Shown one piece after another: positions 49,519 to 62,900 of a stretch of 64,000 nucleotides of DNA (positions within the stretch are counted from its first letter, which is position 1; every line of letters starts with the position of its first letter). The position numbers and the translations under genes were made by a program. The notes beneath the pieces were generated by a model. It saw only the letters and a program-made list of their open reading frames with translations, was not told the origin of the DNA and did not search any database. Source of the stretch: Formicarius rufipectus (Eukaryota > Chordata > Aves > Passeriformes > Formicariidae); the NCBI GenBank assembly GCA_013399695.1, contig VXAU01002242.1, positions 224,088 to 288,087 on the forward strand. Reading direction: 5' to 3'.

Positions 49519-51877
49519 ATTTTCTTCAGCATTTTTCAGAATCAAGTAACTGTGTGCAGTTGGTAAATGTTGTTGAAAATGCTCAGGAATTTTCTGTGTG
49601 TTCTAAAATGTACACATATAGCCATGCTCTTGGCTGTTCACAACTCGGACTGTTGTAGCTTGCACTAGCAATGTTTTGAACAAAGTAGACACTGAGGTGT
49701 TTATTTAGGGTGATAGCTGGTGAGCTGTGTATGCAGGTACCAATTTGCTTTTCAGCTCATCTGTTCTGGAAAGCTTTGCTGGTACAGCTGTGCAGATGTG
49801 GTTACACAGGTAGACTTTTCTGTGGAGAGGCAGTGCATTCTGGGAAAATATCTACTTCTGATGAAAGATGGGAAAGTACAGATTGATGCTAAACATAATT
49901 AACTAAGCTGACAATGGCACTCCCCTGCTAACTTAGCTGCACTCAGACCAGGAAGGTTTGCTGATAAAGTTGTGCAAGCTGGGGAGTGCTTTTTCATGCT
50001 TAGCCTTGCACTGCTGTGTCAGCAACACACTGCAATGTAGATGCAGCTGTGAGGGGTGGTTTACACTCACTCTACAAACTGACAGGACCACGTTTCTCTA
50101 AGAGCATTTTTTTGTTTGCTTTAATCAGGAAGAGAAGAAAAAAATTAAAGTGAATTCCAAATGCTTCCATGTAGAAACATTATTTTCTACACATTTTTAC
50201 CGCTTTTTCAAACTAGTAGAAGTGCTTCTGAAAGTAGCACACAAGACTTTCTGTGGTGGCTGGTCACTGTTTCTGTCTCGTCCATGGGCATGCCCTTCTA
50301 CCAAGCCATTATATCCATGTCCTTTATTGTAATATCATGGAAGAAACAGTTCTTGAAAGTAAAATTGAGTGAATGAAGTTGCAAAGCAACCTCACCCAAA
50401 ATCAGAATCCTGGTAGAATCAGAGAGAGGCAGACAATATTTATCCATCTTGGGTAGAAAACAATCCCAGAGTGTGCAGTATTTGGTACTTGGACAAAAAG
50501 ATGAGGCAGTATAAGATAAATGGGGTAAGCAATCATGTAGAACCATGGAAGAAAGAGCAAAGGGGTGTTGAAGAGGGGTAGGCAATAGCTAGATTCAAAG
50601 AAGTTAGACACAGTCCTACAAATCACATAGTCACAACAGCTTTTTCAGGGCAGTGCAATTTTTCTCCACAAAACTGGAGAGGAAAAAGGAGAGGAGCAAT
50701 CAACATGGGAGAGTAATGGCCAGGAGGACTCATCATTAAAAAGAAGTCATCGTCATAGCATTTTGTAGTTTTTTTTTTTCCTCTGTAAGTGGCCTTTCCT
50801 ATTACACATGAATTGAAAAAGATTTTGAAAATAAAAACAGATTTACCAAAATACATGTGTGCTGGTAATGGAATCACACAGTCACACTCTGGATTCACTA
50901 TCAGTGAAAGAAGCTGGTGAAACAGAGAAACAAACAAGCAAACAAACAAATAAATGCTGGTTTTGAGTAAATATTTCTCTTTCTAGAAGAGTGATAAATA
51001 TGTGTAGTTTTCAAAAGTTGTTATTCACTAAAATATTAGTGACAGTGCTCATGTTTACATTTCATGCATTTCAGGTGAAGGCTTTTGGTTTTGGCTTTGT
51101 CAGCACATCAACTGACACAGTCTGTTGGGTAGAGTCTGGAACAGCACTCCTTGTCCAGTAAGTGCTTGCTCACCGGCAGTCCAGTGGATGAAAATGCTCT
51201 TTCTAGAAGTCTGATGCAACATGCATTTGAGGTTTAAATGACTCAGAGAAGGAAGCTCTGAGCTCTCTAAGCAGAAGTACTGGGTAGAAGACAGGGAAGT
51301 TAGCAAAACCAACAGATCCTTTTTCAAACATATTTCTAGTTCCTTGATATTCAACCTTATTGCGCCTCCTGTACATACAGTGAGGGCTTAAACATAGGAT
51401 TACAGTATGACAGAACTTCAAACACAGAGAGATAAATTAATACATGTTTAGTTCTCAGCCATGATAATTCACTTCTGTTCATTGTAACACAGAAACTTAT
51501 TTCTTTAAATTATATTGTTCATAAGAGTTTCTTAATTTCACATTCAACTTGCTATCAAAACAACATGAAAAACAAAACCATTCAGAGATAGTTTATTTCT
51601 CCTGAAGTTAAAAGGTCTTGAGATATTGGGAGAACTTCAGAGGTGCCAGAAAACCTGCTTAGTACTGTGGCATGATGAGGAAATAGGCAATACCATTCCT
51701 CTAAGGTCAGTAGGAGCAGGCAGGTTCTTGGAACAAACACAAGTCATAACAAATAGCAAAACTATTGCTTCATATAAAAACTGGACAGAGAATCATGGAA
51801 CAGGGCAGAATGTGAAAGACGAGTGTCTGGAGCTTTTCTGAATATGCAAACTGGTGCATGTTTTTTCTTTTTTTTTT

Positions 51878-51878
51878 N
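51878..51878. other. single ambiguous base
   Basis: One N at the end of a T run, most likely a sequencing uncertainty in a homopolymer. Confidence 1.
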
Positions 51879-54800
51879 ATAATGTGCTGGAGTGCAAAAC
51901 CAAATTTGAGCACATGGTACAAAAGTAAGTAGGGCTCTCAGATCCCTTAGGTTTCTGTTTAAAACAGCCATAATCATTTTGCTATGTTCCTCACCGTTTT
52001 CCTTCTTTTCACAGTGTGTATTATTGAATATTTGTTGAGAATATACCTGAAACAAAGCATCTTGTAACTCTAAGATGGAATTCAATTGCAAATTTAGGTG
52101 CTTTGGTTCAGCTACTCAGGTTTGGTCATTTTTATTTTAATAGACAATCTCAAATTTCAGGACAAATACTAGACATAGAGATAAGTATTTCTCATCATTA
52201 TTTATTTTTTCATTATTTTAGTTCATCTTCTGGACAGTCTGTGTTTTTTCTTCTCTTGGATCCACTGTTCTCAGAAGATATATTCAGCATGGAGACATTA
52301 CATTTGGTATGCCACTAGCACCAATCATGTCCCTGGCCCCTTCCTATTTAGAAGTGAATCTTTAAATCCTCCCATGTATGTAGGGAGAATGGAGACATGA
52401 TAATACAGAGAAATTTAAATGGGTTATCTTCAGCAGATATTTTCAGGTGTTAGAACACATCAAGGTTCGTGTTAATTGGTATCTATATTTTATCGTGGAA
52501 GCATACGTTTGTCTTCTCACAATATTGATTAGTGACTGCTGTAGGGTTTATTGCTGGGTTTGGGGGCTTGTTTTTTTTTTTTCTGTAGTCTTGCCTTCGA
52601 CCATCCAGCTTCATCACCAGTACTTTGATGGTTTTTCCTTGGATCTCTGCATCTAAGTCTACCACTGACCACTCTTCCCATGCCTCAAAGCCACTGTTAG
52701 TGCATTTTTCAAGTAATTTGTGAGTGTTTGAGGTATCAGTTTTTGTTGTGTTTCTTGAGCATAGCTAAGCTTTTACCATTCTATTTAACCCCATTTATTT
52801 CTCGATTAATTTTTCTTCAAATACAAATGTATATTAGAAGGTAAATAATTTTCACCATTTGCTTTTTAATCCATTTCAGAGTTTGTCTGCATAGCAGTTG
52901 AAATGTACACTTGAACTGAAAAGAGCCTTATTCCCTTCTTTCTTAGTGTTCCACATATTTTCAGTATTGAAATCCTATTAATACAATTTCTGTAGAAAAG
53001 GATTAGTGGTAGGGTGAGTTCAGGAAGTGTAAAGTGAATGAAAAATACTGGAGAGAATATAAATTTACAGCTGGCCTTCCAATGTGTTGCAAATATATAA
53101 TAGGCAGAAATATCTCCAGGATGATACATTGTAGTTATTATTATTCTTGAAGTCAAGTGTATTGTATCAAACTCATTTTTTCTTTTTCTGAAAGAGGAAT
53201 GGAATTTGCTACTTAAGAGGTAAGTCTATATCAAGTCTCAGTAACTATCCATTATTGATTTTTTATTGCTGTTTTTGTTGTTTGTGTATGCTTTTGTGGG
53301 AATGAGAGCAAATGTAAACTTGAGCAATTAATATAATGAAGATACTGCACTTGGAGTCCTAGTAATAGTATCTTTCTAGCATGACTTTAAGTAGGAAAGA
53401 GTTACTGAATGCTCCTGGGGTAATGTTGGAGTCACCCATTTTACTAGTGAGAGTGTTGGGAAGGTTTAGGATTTGACAACAGAGAAGCTGAGAGCTTGGC
53501 AAGAGACATAAGCAAAATTATTGTGCAGAGAATATGTAAGTCCAGATATTGTGGTGAAAATATATGACAAAGGTAACAATTTTATACATTTCCTTTTAAG
53601 TGTTGCTGCTCCTTATCCAATAGCTATATTCTGTTAGTGAATTGGATTTACAAAGTACTCATTAGCTGAAGATGATAAATGTTTTCCCATATTTAAGAGT
53701 GCTAGTGGAAATGGAAAAATAATCAAAAACTGCAGTTTTGTTCTTTTTAGACCTTGTTACTTTTGAGAAATGGTAGTACAAGGTTTTCAGCTAAGGGCGA
53801 AAAAGAAAACTCAGACTAAAAAGTGAGAATTAAGTATTTCACTACTCATATCACTTTCTTGTATAACACAGCATCTCGCATCATATTGTAAAGCAATAAC
53901 AGAAAGAACAGCTTAGCTTCTAAACCTTGAAATGAAAATTTGCAATTTTCCTTGAATGGTCTTGACAGTTGTTTCAGGACTGGCAATCTTAGTGCAAGGA
54001 ATGAACTGAGAATACTGATGTAAAACAACCAGAGTCCCTGAATTTTGAAGAAAAAATGATAAGGCGATCACAAGCAACTCCTCAGAAGTTAAAGCCATTT
54101 TAAATAGAAAGAGCTCAAAGGATTAATCTCTTCTACTGAAATCCTGAAGTATAGTGGTAATAATTCTAGTATGCATGGCCATTAAAATAAGAGTTTGCAA
54201 GTAGCCAGAGGAAATAAATAAGTTATATGTGTCATTTTTCAAAAATCTCTTTAACTGAAAATGAGCCACAGACTGCAGAACAGGAACATTGTTTAAATAC
54301 TAATGAAGTTTGAAATCTTCTGTTTTTTCCTTTTTGGTTTTGTTCTGTGTGAGGAAAGACTTGTTCAAGAAGACTGTATCTTACACTGGATTAACTGATG
54401 TAGTCAAGGGAAGAACAGACAAATTTCTACCAGAAAAACCTTTCTCTACTTTTTTACACACCCTTAAAAAAAAAAATCCATAATACTAAAAAATAAAGTT
54501 TTTTAAATGCTAAATGACAAAAAATTCAAATTCGTAGCTCGTGTCAAACTGTATTCTTGTTTCCACATTCGTACTACTACAATTATTATTGTCTATCTAA
54601 TCCTATACCATATTTGTTGTCTATGATTTATATAAATTTACATATGATACCCTTTTGTTTATATCAGATTTCAGATAATGCTATCCAACATTCTTACTAA
54701 TGCTCTAAAAATTCAAAATCACTCATGGCAAAAATTTAAGAGTTGCAAGTAATGATAATGGCAATCACTACTACAGAAGGTAACAGAGCCATAACATGAT

Positions 54801-56040
54801 TTAGTGGTTGGAAATTAATACTAGAGGAAGTGAATATATTGCTGAAAACTGTGCTCTGCTTTGACTACAATTCATTGGTCTTGATTGAGGTTTTTACTGT
54901 GTGAAAAATCTATATTCTTTGTGCAGAAAATCAGAGGAGATGATCATAACAGTCCCTGGGGTTGCACAACCTATGAATTGCCCTGAAAGCTATTCCCTTT
55001 GAATTTATTATTATTATTACTCAACTCTCTTTAGCTTGTATTATTTAAACTCCTGACAGCATTACATTGTTTTAGACATGGCATGTGTATGTATATGAAT
55101 GCACATTAGATACAGATGCTTGATCTTATATAGAAATGAAATAAAAATGTGATTTTGTTGGAGTCTCACTAAGAATAGTGGACTTTTCATCTTTGTGGCA
55201 AAAGGAAATTTAATGGAACAAATTTATTTAAATTGCTGAGTCTAAAGTCTAAAAATGAGCTTTACTATGTTGGTGTAATGAAGAAAGGAGGCCACCTCTG
55301 CATAGTCTTTAGTCCAGGTAAGATCTAAACTGCCGTCTGGAAATGTCCTGTCTCTCTTCATTGAGAAGTCAAGAGAGTTGATGCCTTCTGTAACAAGGCT
55401 CATGGAAAGGGTCTATATCAGGGCCTTTTCCTTAGGAAAAAGTAACAGGCAATTTCTTCATAGGTCTTAAATAATTATCCAGCTAAAGTATGAACATATG
55501 GGAGTAGCAAAGGAATAAATCACCACACTAGCAGCTATATGTGTTTTCTGTAATATCCCAATTTTCCCTGTCTTACACACTGCAGAATAGAAGAAAATGT
55601 CCAATTTATTTCATTGTTAATAGTAGGCAGTATGCTGAAAACCAGTAAAGTTAATGAGAAAATTGTTATGGCAGAGAAATACCAGTCAGCTTTCATCTAG
55701 TGCTTAGAAATTATGGATTTAGGATAAAACTACCTTCAATAGGCTTTCCATAGCACCCTTGCTGTTCAATAGCCTTTTAGTATCTAACTTAGCTTAGGAA
55801 ATTTTCTATTACATTTATAGCCGGGTCAAAGCTTGATGCTTATGCACTTTTGTTTTCACCCATCTCAAAATGTGAAAGAAATATATATTTTAACAAACCC
55901 TTGTTTGCATTCAGGTTCTGCTTTCTTGAAGACAAAGAACTGTTTATCAGCACTCTGCATATCATAACTCTTTTCAGTGTGCTCAAACATGTTTGGAGAG
56001 GGGCTGAGGTGCCCTTGACTCTACTGGAAACTTGATGTCA

Positions 56041-56903
56041 TCATCTAAACAAGATGTTGTTTTGCCAGGAAAGGATCAATACTTTGATGAGGAGTTGCTG
56101 ACTCAAAACTTCATTGTTATTTGATAAAGGACTACTTGGAACACTTTCCAAAGCATTTCTCATGATATGAAGCTCTAGGGACTTGATTTGACTCAGGAAA
56201 CTGAGTTGATTCACCAGTAAGTATATGTCTGCCAACCTCAGATGGTAAGAAAAAATGTGCCTTCTGCCCATATTAAGCTTCAGCCTTTCAGCCTTTTCAA
56301 CAGTATACTCTCTTTGTGAAGGAACTACTTCACATACTAACAATTAATGCAGTGGAGAAGAGGTAAAAGTTTTAGCCTTTTTCCTGCTGCTGGCACCAGA
56401 CAAGTCTACCCTTGGGTTGGTATGACTGCACAGCCCTGGCAGCGCTTCATTGCACAGGGTGCAAGGGCTGGGGGCACCACAGTCACTTGACTCTGGGAGG
56501 GTGCTGTGCCACAGTCCTTCCACCTGCCCCTGAGCTGCTTCTTGGCCAGGCTGTTGTGCCAGTGCTGACAACTAAGTCTGCCTCAGGATCTCCAGCTGAG
56601 AGAAAGCAGAGCTGTATGCCCCTGGGTCAACGTGTTGTGAAAGGACAGCTGGAGCTAAAGGGCTCTCTGCTGAAACACATTCAGCTCTCTTCTGACAAAC
56701 AAGTCTTGGAAGAGATTAGTGTTGCTCAGAGTGCTAAACCAGCATTGATTTGGATAAAATCAGTAGTATACAATAATCAAGGATTATGTCAGTGGTTAGT
56801 GAAATGGACAAAAGAGCTTTTGGTAGTCTTTTTGTATCTTCTTCATGCAGTCAGAGGCGGTTTTAGCAGAATAGGTGTATGGAAGTCTTGTAGCTTCCTA
56901 TGA
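56041..56903. other. unexplained segment with two longish open frames
   Basis: A 163-codon frame on the plus strand (56412-56903) and an adjacent 100-codon frame on the minus strand (56041-56343). The composition is more GC-rich at about 56390-56600. Neither product has a domain, signal peptide or motif I recognise. It could be an old repeat, an untranslated RNA or chance; I do not call a gene. Confidence 0.3.
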
Positions 56904-59900
56904 GTGACCTGTCATCTGCGGGGAAGACACTACCTTGCTAGATATCAAAGCATAATTTAACCCTCCTGTCGACTCATTTAATCATCCTGTTGGCTCAAGT
57001 CCCAAATAACCCAATTTGAGGCTTTAGATGACCAGAAACAAGGAATTACTTTCTGAATGTTTTTTCTTTTTATATTAAAGGGGAAAGTAATGACTCTAAT
57101 AACCTTAAGAAATATGGAAGAGGAAAAAAAGGAGAACTCAGCATCTTTCCACCTTTTACATGAATTGTCTGTTTATACCAGGGTTGGTAGAAACTCAGTA
57201 CCTAGAGCAGTTTTGAATGAATTTGAGTTGTTTAGTAGAGAGAAGTTGTTCATTTGTGTTATCAGAGTAAACATATATTTGCCTTGGCAGACGACACACT
57301 TAACAATGTCTGCTCACTTCTATCATACTTGTTCAGGCCTAATTTGTCAAAAATGCTCCCAGGTTCTTCCTTATATTCTGAGGTGCTGAAAATCTTGACG
57401 AATTCATTTCCATTCTAGCTCAATTTAGCTGATATATAGCATCATCAAAACACTGATTATAACATTGGGCTTGTAAGAGCTTCAGAATTATTGACAAAAA
57501 TATTGCTTACTTGCGTCAAACCTAACCAATGCAGAACCTGTTTTTCATACAGAAATTATGTGATTCTCTGCATCTGGAAAGCAAGAGCAGTCAGAGTACT
57601 TATTCCACCTTAAAAGGATTGCTCAGTGTTTATTTGCTTATTTGTTTCTTTCAACAGTGAATCTTTTCCTCTGGCAGAAGAAACAGACAAGGAACTTTAT
57701 CGGTGGTGTTGTGGAAAGCCTTTCATAGCATCTGTCAGCTCCTGCAGGCTTCAGTGGGGTTGTTCATCTCTTTGATACTAAGGAAAAAGGATCAATATCT
57801 GAGCGATCTATTGTAAGCTTAGGAGTCCTGGAGAAATCAGCCAGCAACAGGGGTCTGTGGTTCTCTGAATGTTTATTCTTGCACACTCTTTTTTTCTGTT
57901 GTCACCTGCTCATCTAACCTGCATTGCTATTGATTTTTCTCTGGCAGGTAGGCCTCAGTATACACGTATACAATGCCTTGGAGAACTGAATCTAGGTGGT
58001 AAGGTTTCATGCTGCTCTGAGGAAAACGGATTTTATAAAGAGCCCAGATACAGATATTATGAATTCTAAGGAACTTTTCTTCTCAGAAATAATCTGAGAG
58101 CTTTTATAATAGCCACAAGAAAGAAGAACTTTGTGTGCTTTGAGAGAACTGGACTTTATGACTTGACCCTTTCTGTTACAATTAGTGTACTTCAATTGTC
58201 CTCTTTTATGCAACAAATTGATCTTGTAGCATCATTGTGTAAGTAGTTCTCACTATCCTTTCATACAGGATCAATGCTTTTTCTCATTCAAGACAGCAAA
58301 AATAAAAATTTGTCTTATTATTCCTTGTATAAAAGTATCATTGAAGCCCACTGGGTTTTTTTTGGTTTTGGGTTGGGGTTTTTTTGTTTGTTTGTTTGTT
58401 TTGTTTGTTTTTGGTTTTGGTTTTTTTGTTGTTGTTGGGTTTTTTGGTTTGTTTGGTTTGGGGTTTTTTGAGCAAATATTGGACTTTAAGTGTTCTGTTT
58501 TTCCTGTCAAAGGAAGCACATAGGTCAGGATTATCTTTCCACTGGCAGGGGGGGATTCAGAGAATGTTTTCCTTGCCACCACCATTTCTATCCTGTACAC
58601 TACAGTAAACAGAGTTTGGCATTTACTGATAATTCCTGTCTGAGAAAAAGCAAGCAGTTTCCTCTGAGGATGCTATTAATATCTCATTAAGAGATAAGAG
58701 GTATCCCTGAAGTCTGCCAGGAAAAGAGCTGTTGGAATAGATGTGTTGATACTGGTCAGTACTGTAATGTTTTGGTAATCTCATTCTTGAAGATCCAGTC
58801 AGGCATCATTTACAGCATGTCCAAAGTATCAGTCAGATGAAGACCAAAGAGTTCTGGTATGACGTTTGAACCTGGCCTTTTTCATGCCAGTGTGACCACG
58901 GGGTTGCTAATGTGGCTCTGCATTTTTGGAACCTACCTACTTTGATAATGGCATTTCTGTATATATAGATGGATGATTGGAGGGGGATTTCTGTTTGAGA
59001 AGAGTTAAAATTTCTGCATGTACATCTGTTTTTAAGGTGGAGTGTTTCTGTCAATTCATACCTTCCCCATACACAGTTTCCAGAGATTTAGCAAAAGAAT
59101 ATTGAATTAAAAAAGAATGCTTCCTAATTCCAGTGCTGTGATAGCTGTGCCCATACAAACTCATACGAAAGCTGCTTGAGCAGCCATAGTAAAAACTGTG
59201 CTAAATACAGTCAGCTCTTTACTTTTGAACTGAGAAGTGCTGCAGGGATCTTGGCATATGACCCCCACTATTTGAAATCTGAGAAAACTCCCACTGGGCC
59301 TGAGACCAAACATTTTCTTACAGCCATTTGGTGAGCTTTTACTTACTGTGGTGTTTTAAAAGGCTGTGATGGTTAGCAGCCTCTTGCTGCTCAGGAATCC
59401 AGCTGAGCTGCCTTACAGAGTGCTGCTCAGTCTGCCTGGGCTGCAAACACAATTCAGCCACTCCCGGCTGTGTTCTGCCTACTTACAGCAATGATTAATT
59501 TCTTCCCAAGGCTTCAATATAAAAGTCATCTGCACTGAGTGATGTGCAATGCTTGTGTCTTTTTTTGCCATGTTTTTTAATACCAAACCTGTGAATTATT
59601 GTTTTTTCAGGTTATAATTTTCAGAAAAAAGCATCCCTGTTTTTATTCTAGTGACCCTACAAAAGCAGGCTGAAAAATAGGGTGTTTTTTTATGTAATAG
59701 GCAGCATTATGTCTCTTTAAACAGCACTTATTCCTTATTGATTAATATATAAATCATACATATTAATTAAAAATTGGAGATAAAGGCTGAGGAAAAAAAA
59801 AACACTTTTCTTTCTCATCTATTTTTCACCAATTTGGTGTTTTTACTCAGTGTTTGTTCTAATCAGGAATCAGGGCATTATAGGGGTTAATACATGATTG

Positions 59901-62900
59901 TGAAGTTGGGAGGCCCAGCACTTTCTACACTTGTTCAAAATAATTATGGGTGCCAAAGCATCCCCATGGCTTCTCATTGCAGCTGCACTGCTGCAGTTCA
60001 GATTGGTGCCCACTTACGAGGGGTTGATTTCACTGCAGCCTGAGAAAAGAAGAGTAATGATTAAAACTCATTCATGTGGAATGTCCTAGAATATTGTAAA
60101 AAAGACAGTTTTTGTAATTGAATCATGTTCCAACATGCCTTGAAACTATTCTTAAAGTTGCATCATTTTACATCAAAGAGAAAAATCTTAAAATCTGTTA
60201 AACAACCATTGAATTGATGAAAACTTTTGGCCAGTTGGAAATGAGCAGGATTTTGAAGCTCAGTGAAGGACCTGGCTGTTGGAGAGAACTTCCCTTGGAC
60301 ATTGTAAGCGTCAACAAAATTCCAAACCATTTCCCCCACAACAAATAGTAGCAAATGAGATTGCATCTTAAGGACTGATTTCATTGTTTGTGTTATTTTG
60401 TGCATTTGTGCTATACACTGCCCTAAAACAATCAACAGCATTTACTCCTGAGCTATCCCATGCTGCAAAATATCATTCAGAATTTGATCATTCAGTAGTC
60501 GCTTGCTGTAAAACAGATGACTAGTTTACAGGCTGATTTTCTGCTTCTACTATCAGTTTTCAAGTATTGATGGTTCCAAGAGAAAAAAAGATTACATGCT
60601 AAAGAGGAAAATGCATTATGTGTCCCAAACTAATTGGTAGAAATAAACCTGAAACTTAAAACTTGAAACTTGACTGCAACAGCAGTTTAGCTACTGCATC
60701 AGCATGAAGTAGCTTCTTCACCAAATTAGAGACAGAGCCCTTCTGTGCATATCATGCTCCTCTATGAGTCAGAGATTTTGCTTAGAAAATGCATCCATCC
60801 ATGGATTTCTGCTCAATGGAGGATTCTGTTTACCTGCTCTTTATCAAATAATATGATACCCTTTTGGCTTTAGCTGAATTGGTTGAATGTTTATTGGGAC
60901 ATTAATAACGACATCCCAGCAGCACTGGGTAGTAGGTGTGGGTTGGATAGACTATACAGAAGCGATCAAGTGATTCCTATACAGTCAGCTGGAACATGTG
61001 AAAAGCAAGATGGATTATATGTATGATAGTACTTCAAAGATACCCTAGAAACATGTTTGACTGATCATTCCCTGCCAGCTAGTGCCTCTGTATTCCTAAA
61101 GACAGGAGTCTTCTGCATGGGATTAAAAGTAGATACAGATGTTATCATGTTAACTCATGCCTCCTTAGAGCAACTGCATCTTTGAGACCATGGTAATGAT
61201 GAACATGATTTCACAGAACTGCCATTTCACTAGCTGTCCTTTACATCATTCAGTAAAAAAAAGAAGATGCAAAAGGAACCAAAGATTCTATAGTATTTAT
61301 ATAAGATGCAGTAGAAGATTGTTTTTAGAAGTGGTCAAATAAGAAGCATGTGTTGTATTATTGGTAGATTAAGCAATAACAAAAAATGAGGATGGTTACA
61401 CAGCCAAACACTGATGCTTTAGAGGGTGTCTCTCTAGATTCAATTCCAGGTGGGTGAATACAAGATATACTTGGGCCTGATAATAACTTCACCATTACAA
61501 AACTGTTTAAAACCAGGATATTTTAATTCGATAGTTAGCAAAAGATTTCTACTTTAGCTGCTGTCTCTTGAAGTTATTGAGGTATCAGTTTAAGCTCATT
61601 ATAAGTCAACCATCACTTTGCTTGAAAACTGTTTGGCTTTTTGAGTACCTGAACTGTGGCAGGAACTTGAAATGCATGAAACTATGGAAGATCAAGTAGT
61701 GGCCACAACTCTTGAATTGTCCTAACCCTTTTTTTTCAAGGTGCCCATGAAGATTTGGAGCCTTGAGTGATGTACAGAGGCAAAAAAAGGCAGGAGAGAT
61801 GCATTTAAAAAAAAAAAATGTTTTCTAAACCATGGAAACTATTGTACCAAGAAATGAAGCTGATAAAACTACATAAATGGTCTGGCCTTGTGGCCCTGGG
61901 CCAAATCTAAGTTTTGAATGAGAAGTATAACAGGTCTATATTAGCAATGTGGTTCAGAGCTGTAATGCAGTTTTGAAGCAAATACCTTGATCACCTCCAT
62001 TTACTGTCTGTTAGTTCAGTTTTGGGGATAGACAGTTGTGGTATCCATGAAACAGATTCTGTTTGTAAGGAAACCAAATCAAGTGCTTCTGTCCTTTTCA
62101 GGAGCATTCCTAATTTGACTGTGGACTATACCACAGAAAGGTCTTCCAGTTTGTGCCTATCATTTCTCCTTGAGTATTGAACCACATACAGAATTAACTG
62201 GGAAGCAAACCGGAATTTAAATCAGGAGGAGCCTCCTGAGTCTCATATAATGGATATGTGAGGAGTGTTATCACAACACACTTTGATCTGCTGATTGCGC
62301 TTCTAGTTTAGAAGACACAATGTATATAAATATTAGAAGTTCTCTTGGCTGAGACATTGATACTGAGATTTCGATGGCAAAACTCTTACAGTCTCCCTGC
62401 TAGAGAGTGTTAATCAGACCTGAGGCATGATATTCTGCTGCTCAAACATAGGCATTTAGTGTTATTCGAGATGCAGAGTAGCTGCAGGGTACACACCCCA
62501 GCCACCACCCGCTGCTGCGGAGCACATGGGTCTTTTCTGAGACCTGTCCCAGACAGGCATCCTGGCTACCCAGGGGCCTCTCAGTTAGCATTAGGGCCTT
62601 TGCTTCAGGCAGCTGGATCACAGTTGGGTTCAGTGTACATGTATATGCTAAAAAACAAAGAAAAAAAAAAAGGCAAAAAAACCCTGTAGCTTTGAACAGT
62701 GGACTCTAAAAATCAGGGGGGATTAGAAATCCAGTGACTTCCATGGCTTGGGTACAAACTCAGCATTTTGGTGTCTGTCCAGGAAGTGGGAGAGGGGTAA
62801 GGAGTGATGGTGAGGACTCGCATTTTAAGTCTGCTTTGCCCGCATGTGTTTAAGACTTTCCATAGTTCATATATTTGAAAGTAGTTTTGGAGGCAACACT

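Larger units (their letters stand above)
47081..56040. other. intergenic DNA upstream of TBC1D22A
   Basis: AT-rich, with small simple repeats (48008, 49419) and an ambiguous base at 51878. No coding exon was recognised on either strand. Open frames such as 48996-49298 (100 codons, plus) have no family features. Confidence 0.7.

Noticed and set aside
49330..49658. Lys-rich (minus) and Phe-rich (plus) open frames
   Set aside because: They are translations of the homopyrimidine tract, not genes.
58271..58608. Overlapping open frames on both strands rich in Phe/Val/Gly or Lys/Pro/Thr
   Set aside because: They are translations of the G/T-only simple repeat.
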